DNA of 13,465 nucleotides, taken from the NCBI GenBank assembly GCA_051155735.1, contig DAXETX010000262.1, forward strand, positions 1 to 13,465, in the 5' to 3' direction. Positions 12,119-13,465 of this stretch are shown one piece after another (the first letter of the stretch is position 1; each line of letters opens with the position of its first letter). The position numbers were made by a program, and so were the translations under genes. Under the pieces are notes generated by a model that saw nothing but the letters and a program-made list of their open reading frames with translations, did no database searches and was not told the DNA's origin. Origin of the DNA: JASJCP01 sp051155735 (lineage in GTDB: Bacteria; Cyanobacteriota; Cyanobacteriia; Cyanobacteriales; Xenococcaceae).

Positions 12119-13112
12119 ATTGAATGGCAAACGAATTAAGAAACTGGCTGATATTAGTAATATCTTCAGAGCTAGCACTCAAAGCATAAAGCCTTTGATC
12201 GACTAAATAAAAATGAACTGCTACTACTTGTTCTGACTCATTAATCGCGACGTAAGCTCTTCCTGGTGCATCATTAAGAGAAACCTCTCTGCCACTCTCA
12301 ACAATAGTTCGTAATGGTAGTTTTGTCATTAGGCTCTTACCAACACTCTCAAGTAGTTCATCTGCTCCTCCTTGTAAGTCTTCGGGAGTAACATCTGTAT
12401 AAGCAGCCATATAGGATTCATTGGGGAATTTAAAATTACGCCCTTCAACTACATTCCAAGTGTACTGCTTGCCCGCTAACTCGATAGTTTCAGTCTCTTC
12501 CGAAGGTGGTAAAGGCAAACTAACAGTAAAACCTCCTGCCTCAAAAACATAAGGCTGCCAAAACTGCACCGCAAAAGAGTCAAAGAACTGACCAATATTC
12601 CCAATGTTGTCAGACCTACTCATCAAAGCGTAGAGACGCCGATCGGCTAAAATTAATCTTAAGATAGACACTTGATTATTTTGTGTACCGATTAGTTCCT
12701 TTCCTGGTAAACCATCTACTGTAATTGTCCGACCGCGTTCGTTCAATGCTGACCAATTAAACTCGCTGACTAAAGTGTCTTTAATACTATCAATAATGAT
12801 ATCTGCCCCTAACTCAATTGTTTCTTGAGTCAGGTCGGTATAAGCAACCGCATAAAGTTCAGACTCATCGAGATCTCGAATCACTGTCCATTCTGTTGTT
12901 GCGTCGGCAATAGGAATAGTAAGAGTAGTGGTTTCAGGTTCACCTGGCATCTGAACCGTAAATTGTGGGGCTTGAAAATTCTCAGATGACTCATTTATCT
13001 GACTCAAAATCAAAGAAGGAATCGGACGAGCCTCAATTGGTTTGACGTATCTAAGTAAGCCAATAGCAACTAGTGCCAATAAAGTCGTTGTGACAATTTT
13101 TGAATATTTCAT
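12117..13112 (-). CDS. Secreted protein with two tandem copies of one domain, unknown function
   Basis: I start at ATG 13112 (331 residues): it puts MKYSKIVTTTLLALVAIGLL at the N-terminus, a good Sec signal or anchor, whereas an upstream start at 13208 would bury it. The mature part is an internal duplication, about 51-183 and 195-331. Paired landmarks are FTVQMPGEPE with FTVSLPLPPS, AYTDLTQETIELGAD with AYTDVTPEDLQGGAD, GLPGKEL with DAPGRAY, and DRRLYALMSRSDNIGNIGQF with DQRLYALSASSEDITNISQF. Only two residues are certain to be shared in each turn end (RLYAL), so the copies have diverged far. There are no Cys in either repeat. Proteins with the PG and RLY pattern exist in cyanobacteria and planctomycetes as I recall, with no function assigned. 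It is the first gene of the four-gene operon. Confidence 0.8.
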   Translation of the reverse strand: MKYSKIVTTTLLALVAIGLLRYVKPIEARPIPSLILSQINESSENFQAPQFTVQMPGEPETTTLTIPIADATTEWTVIRDLDESELYAVAYTDLTQETIELGADIIIDSIKDTLVSEFNWSALNERGRTITVDGLPGKELIGTQNNQVSILRLILADRRLYALMSRSDNIGNIGQFFDSFAVQFWQPYVFEAGGFTVSLPLPPSEETETIELAGKQYTWNVVEGRNFKFPNESYMAAYTDVTPEDLQGGADELLESVGKSLMTKLPLRTIVESGREVSLNDAPGRAYVAINESEQVVAVHFYLVDQRLYALSASSEDITNISQFLNSFAIQ

Positions 13113-13446
13113 CGGAAAAGCTATATATAACTTGTAATTTAAACAAGCTAAATGAGTTTGAGAGACTAAGCAGTAATAACCAATAGCCAAAACGTTACCA
13201 TAATCCAAGCGTCAATCCATCTTAAATCGAAATAAAGATTTAATTTAACTTCAAAATCTGAGCCAATACTTTTTGGAGAGCAGTAAATGGCGATCGCTAT
13301 TACTAGGGACTAAAACCCCTAATCATTGTAAAATTTCATCTCAAATACATTGGTCACAAGTTAAGGAAATCAGAAAAAAGTCAATCTTAACTTGAGAATC
13401 GTGCAAAACTCAGAGAGAATAGGCAGTTGAAGGATTTAATTTCTCT
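13113..13446. other. Right-hand spacer with promoter region of the four-gene operon
   Basis: 334 AT-rich bases. They should hold the minus-strand operon promoter and, if the edge ORF is real, a plus-strand promoter. Seen: a HIP1 octamer (13290-13297), a TAGGG-N8-CCCTA inverted repeat (13304-13321) and a TTGAGAA heptamer (13392-13398). No clear -35/-10 pair was recognised. Confidence 0.35.
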
Positions 13447-13465
13447 ATGAGTAAAACCAAAAGGC
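13447..13465 (+). CDS. Possible start of a gene running off the right edge
   Basis: ATG followed by SKTKR, with GAAGGA at 13429-13434, twelve bases upstream. Only six codons are visible, so identity is unknown. Confidence 0.3.

Noticed and set aside
11776..12123. Open frame of 115 codons on the plus strand over the charged-tail gene
   Set aside because: Its Ser/Arg-rich product is the mirror of the Glu/Arg codons of the minus-strand gene, it has no start signals, and it crosses three minus-strand genes.
13304..13321. TAGGG/CCCTA repeat as a CRISPR repeat or mobile-element end
   Set aside because: Single copy, 5-base arms, no spacers, cas genes or target duplication nearby.

Overview
The window is cyanobacterial. 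It encodes IsiA (a chlorophyll antenna protein), a long-chain flavodoxin, a FutA-type iron-binding protein and an SLH-domain outer-membrane porin. It also carries at least ten copies of the octamer GCGATCGC (HIP1, a cyanobacterial hallmark) inside and between genes. The DNA is AT-rich, especially between genes. Genus cannot be told from the sequence alone.

Left part (1-8369) reads as an iron-starvation cluster. In order: the N-terminal part of an iron-uptake porin (minus, cut by the window edge); a thioredoxin-like [2Fe-2S] protein and a small hypothetical protein (minus, probably one unit); a Dps ferritin with a His-substituted ferroxidase site (plus); an alpha/beta-hydrolase-fold protein whose nucleophile Ser is replaced by Gly (minus); a small membrane protein with four Cys (minus); flavodoxin isiB (minus); isiA (plus); a Crp/Fnr regulator with an NtcA-like recognition helix (plus); and futA (minus). 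Together these cover outer-membrane iron entry, periplasmic iron capture, iron storage and oxidative protection, the ferredoxin-to-flavodoxin swap and the stress antenna around photosystem I. isiA and isiB are divergent here, not in the familiar isiAB order. The 487 bp between them holds several dyads: a perfect 7-1-7 Fur-like palindrome, a GTA-N8-TAC dyad inside 9-bp arms just before the isiA Shine-Dalgarno, and AATTCTCAATT-type motifs that recur before the porin and futA genes.

Middle part (8370-10288): a 383-bp divergent spacer, then a two-domain kinase-like protein (APH-like plus P-loop kinase).

Right part (10338-13112): a tight four-gene minus-strand operon of envelope or membrane proteins without recognised function. 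It comprises a secreted protein with an internal duplication, a one-helix protein with a highly charged tail, a one-helix protein with a PWKGGGFGMF motif, and a polytopic membrane protein faintly like HTTM/DoxX proteins. Stop and start signals overlap (TAAGGAG, ATGA), so translational coupling is likely. A possible plus-strand gene starts at the right edge.

No tRNA, rRNA, CRISPR array, transposase or phage gene was seen.
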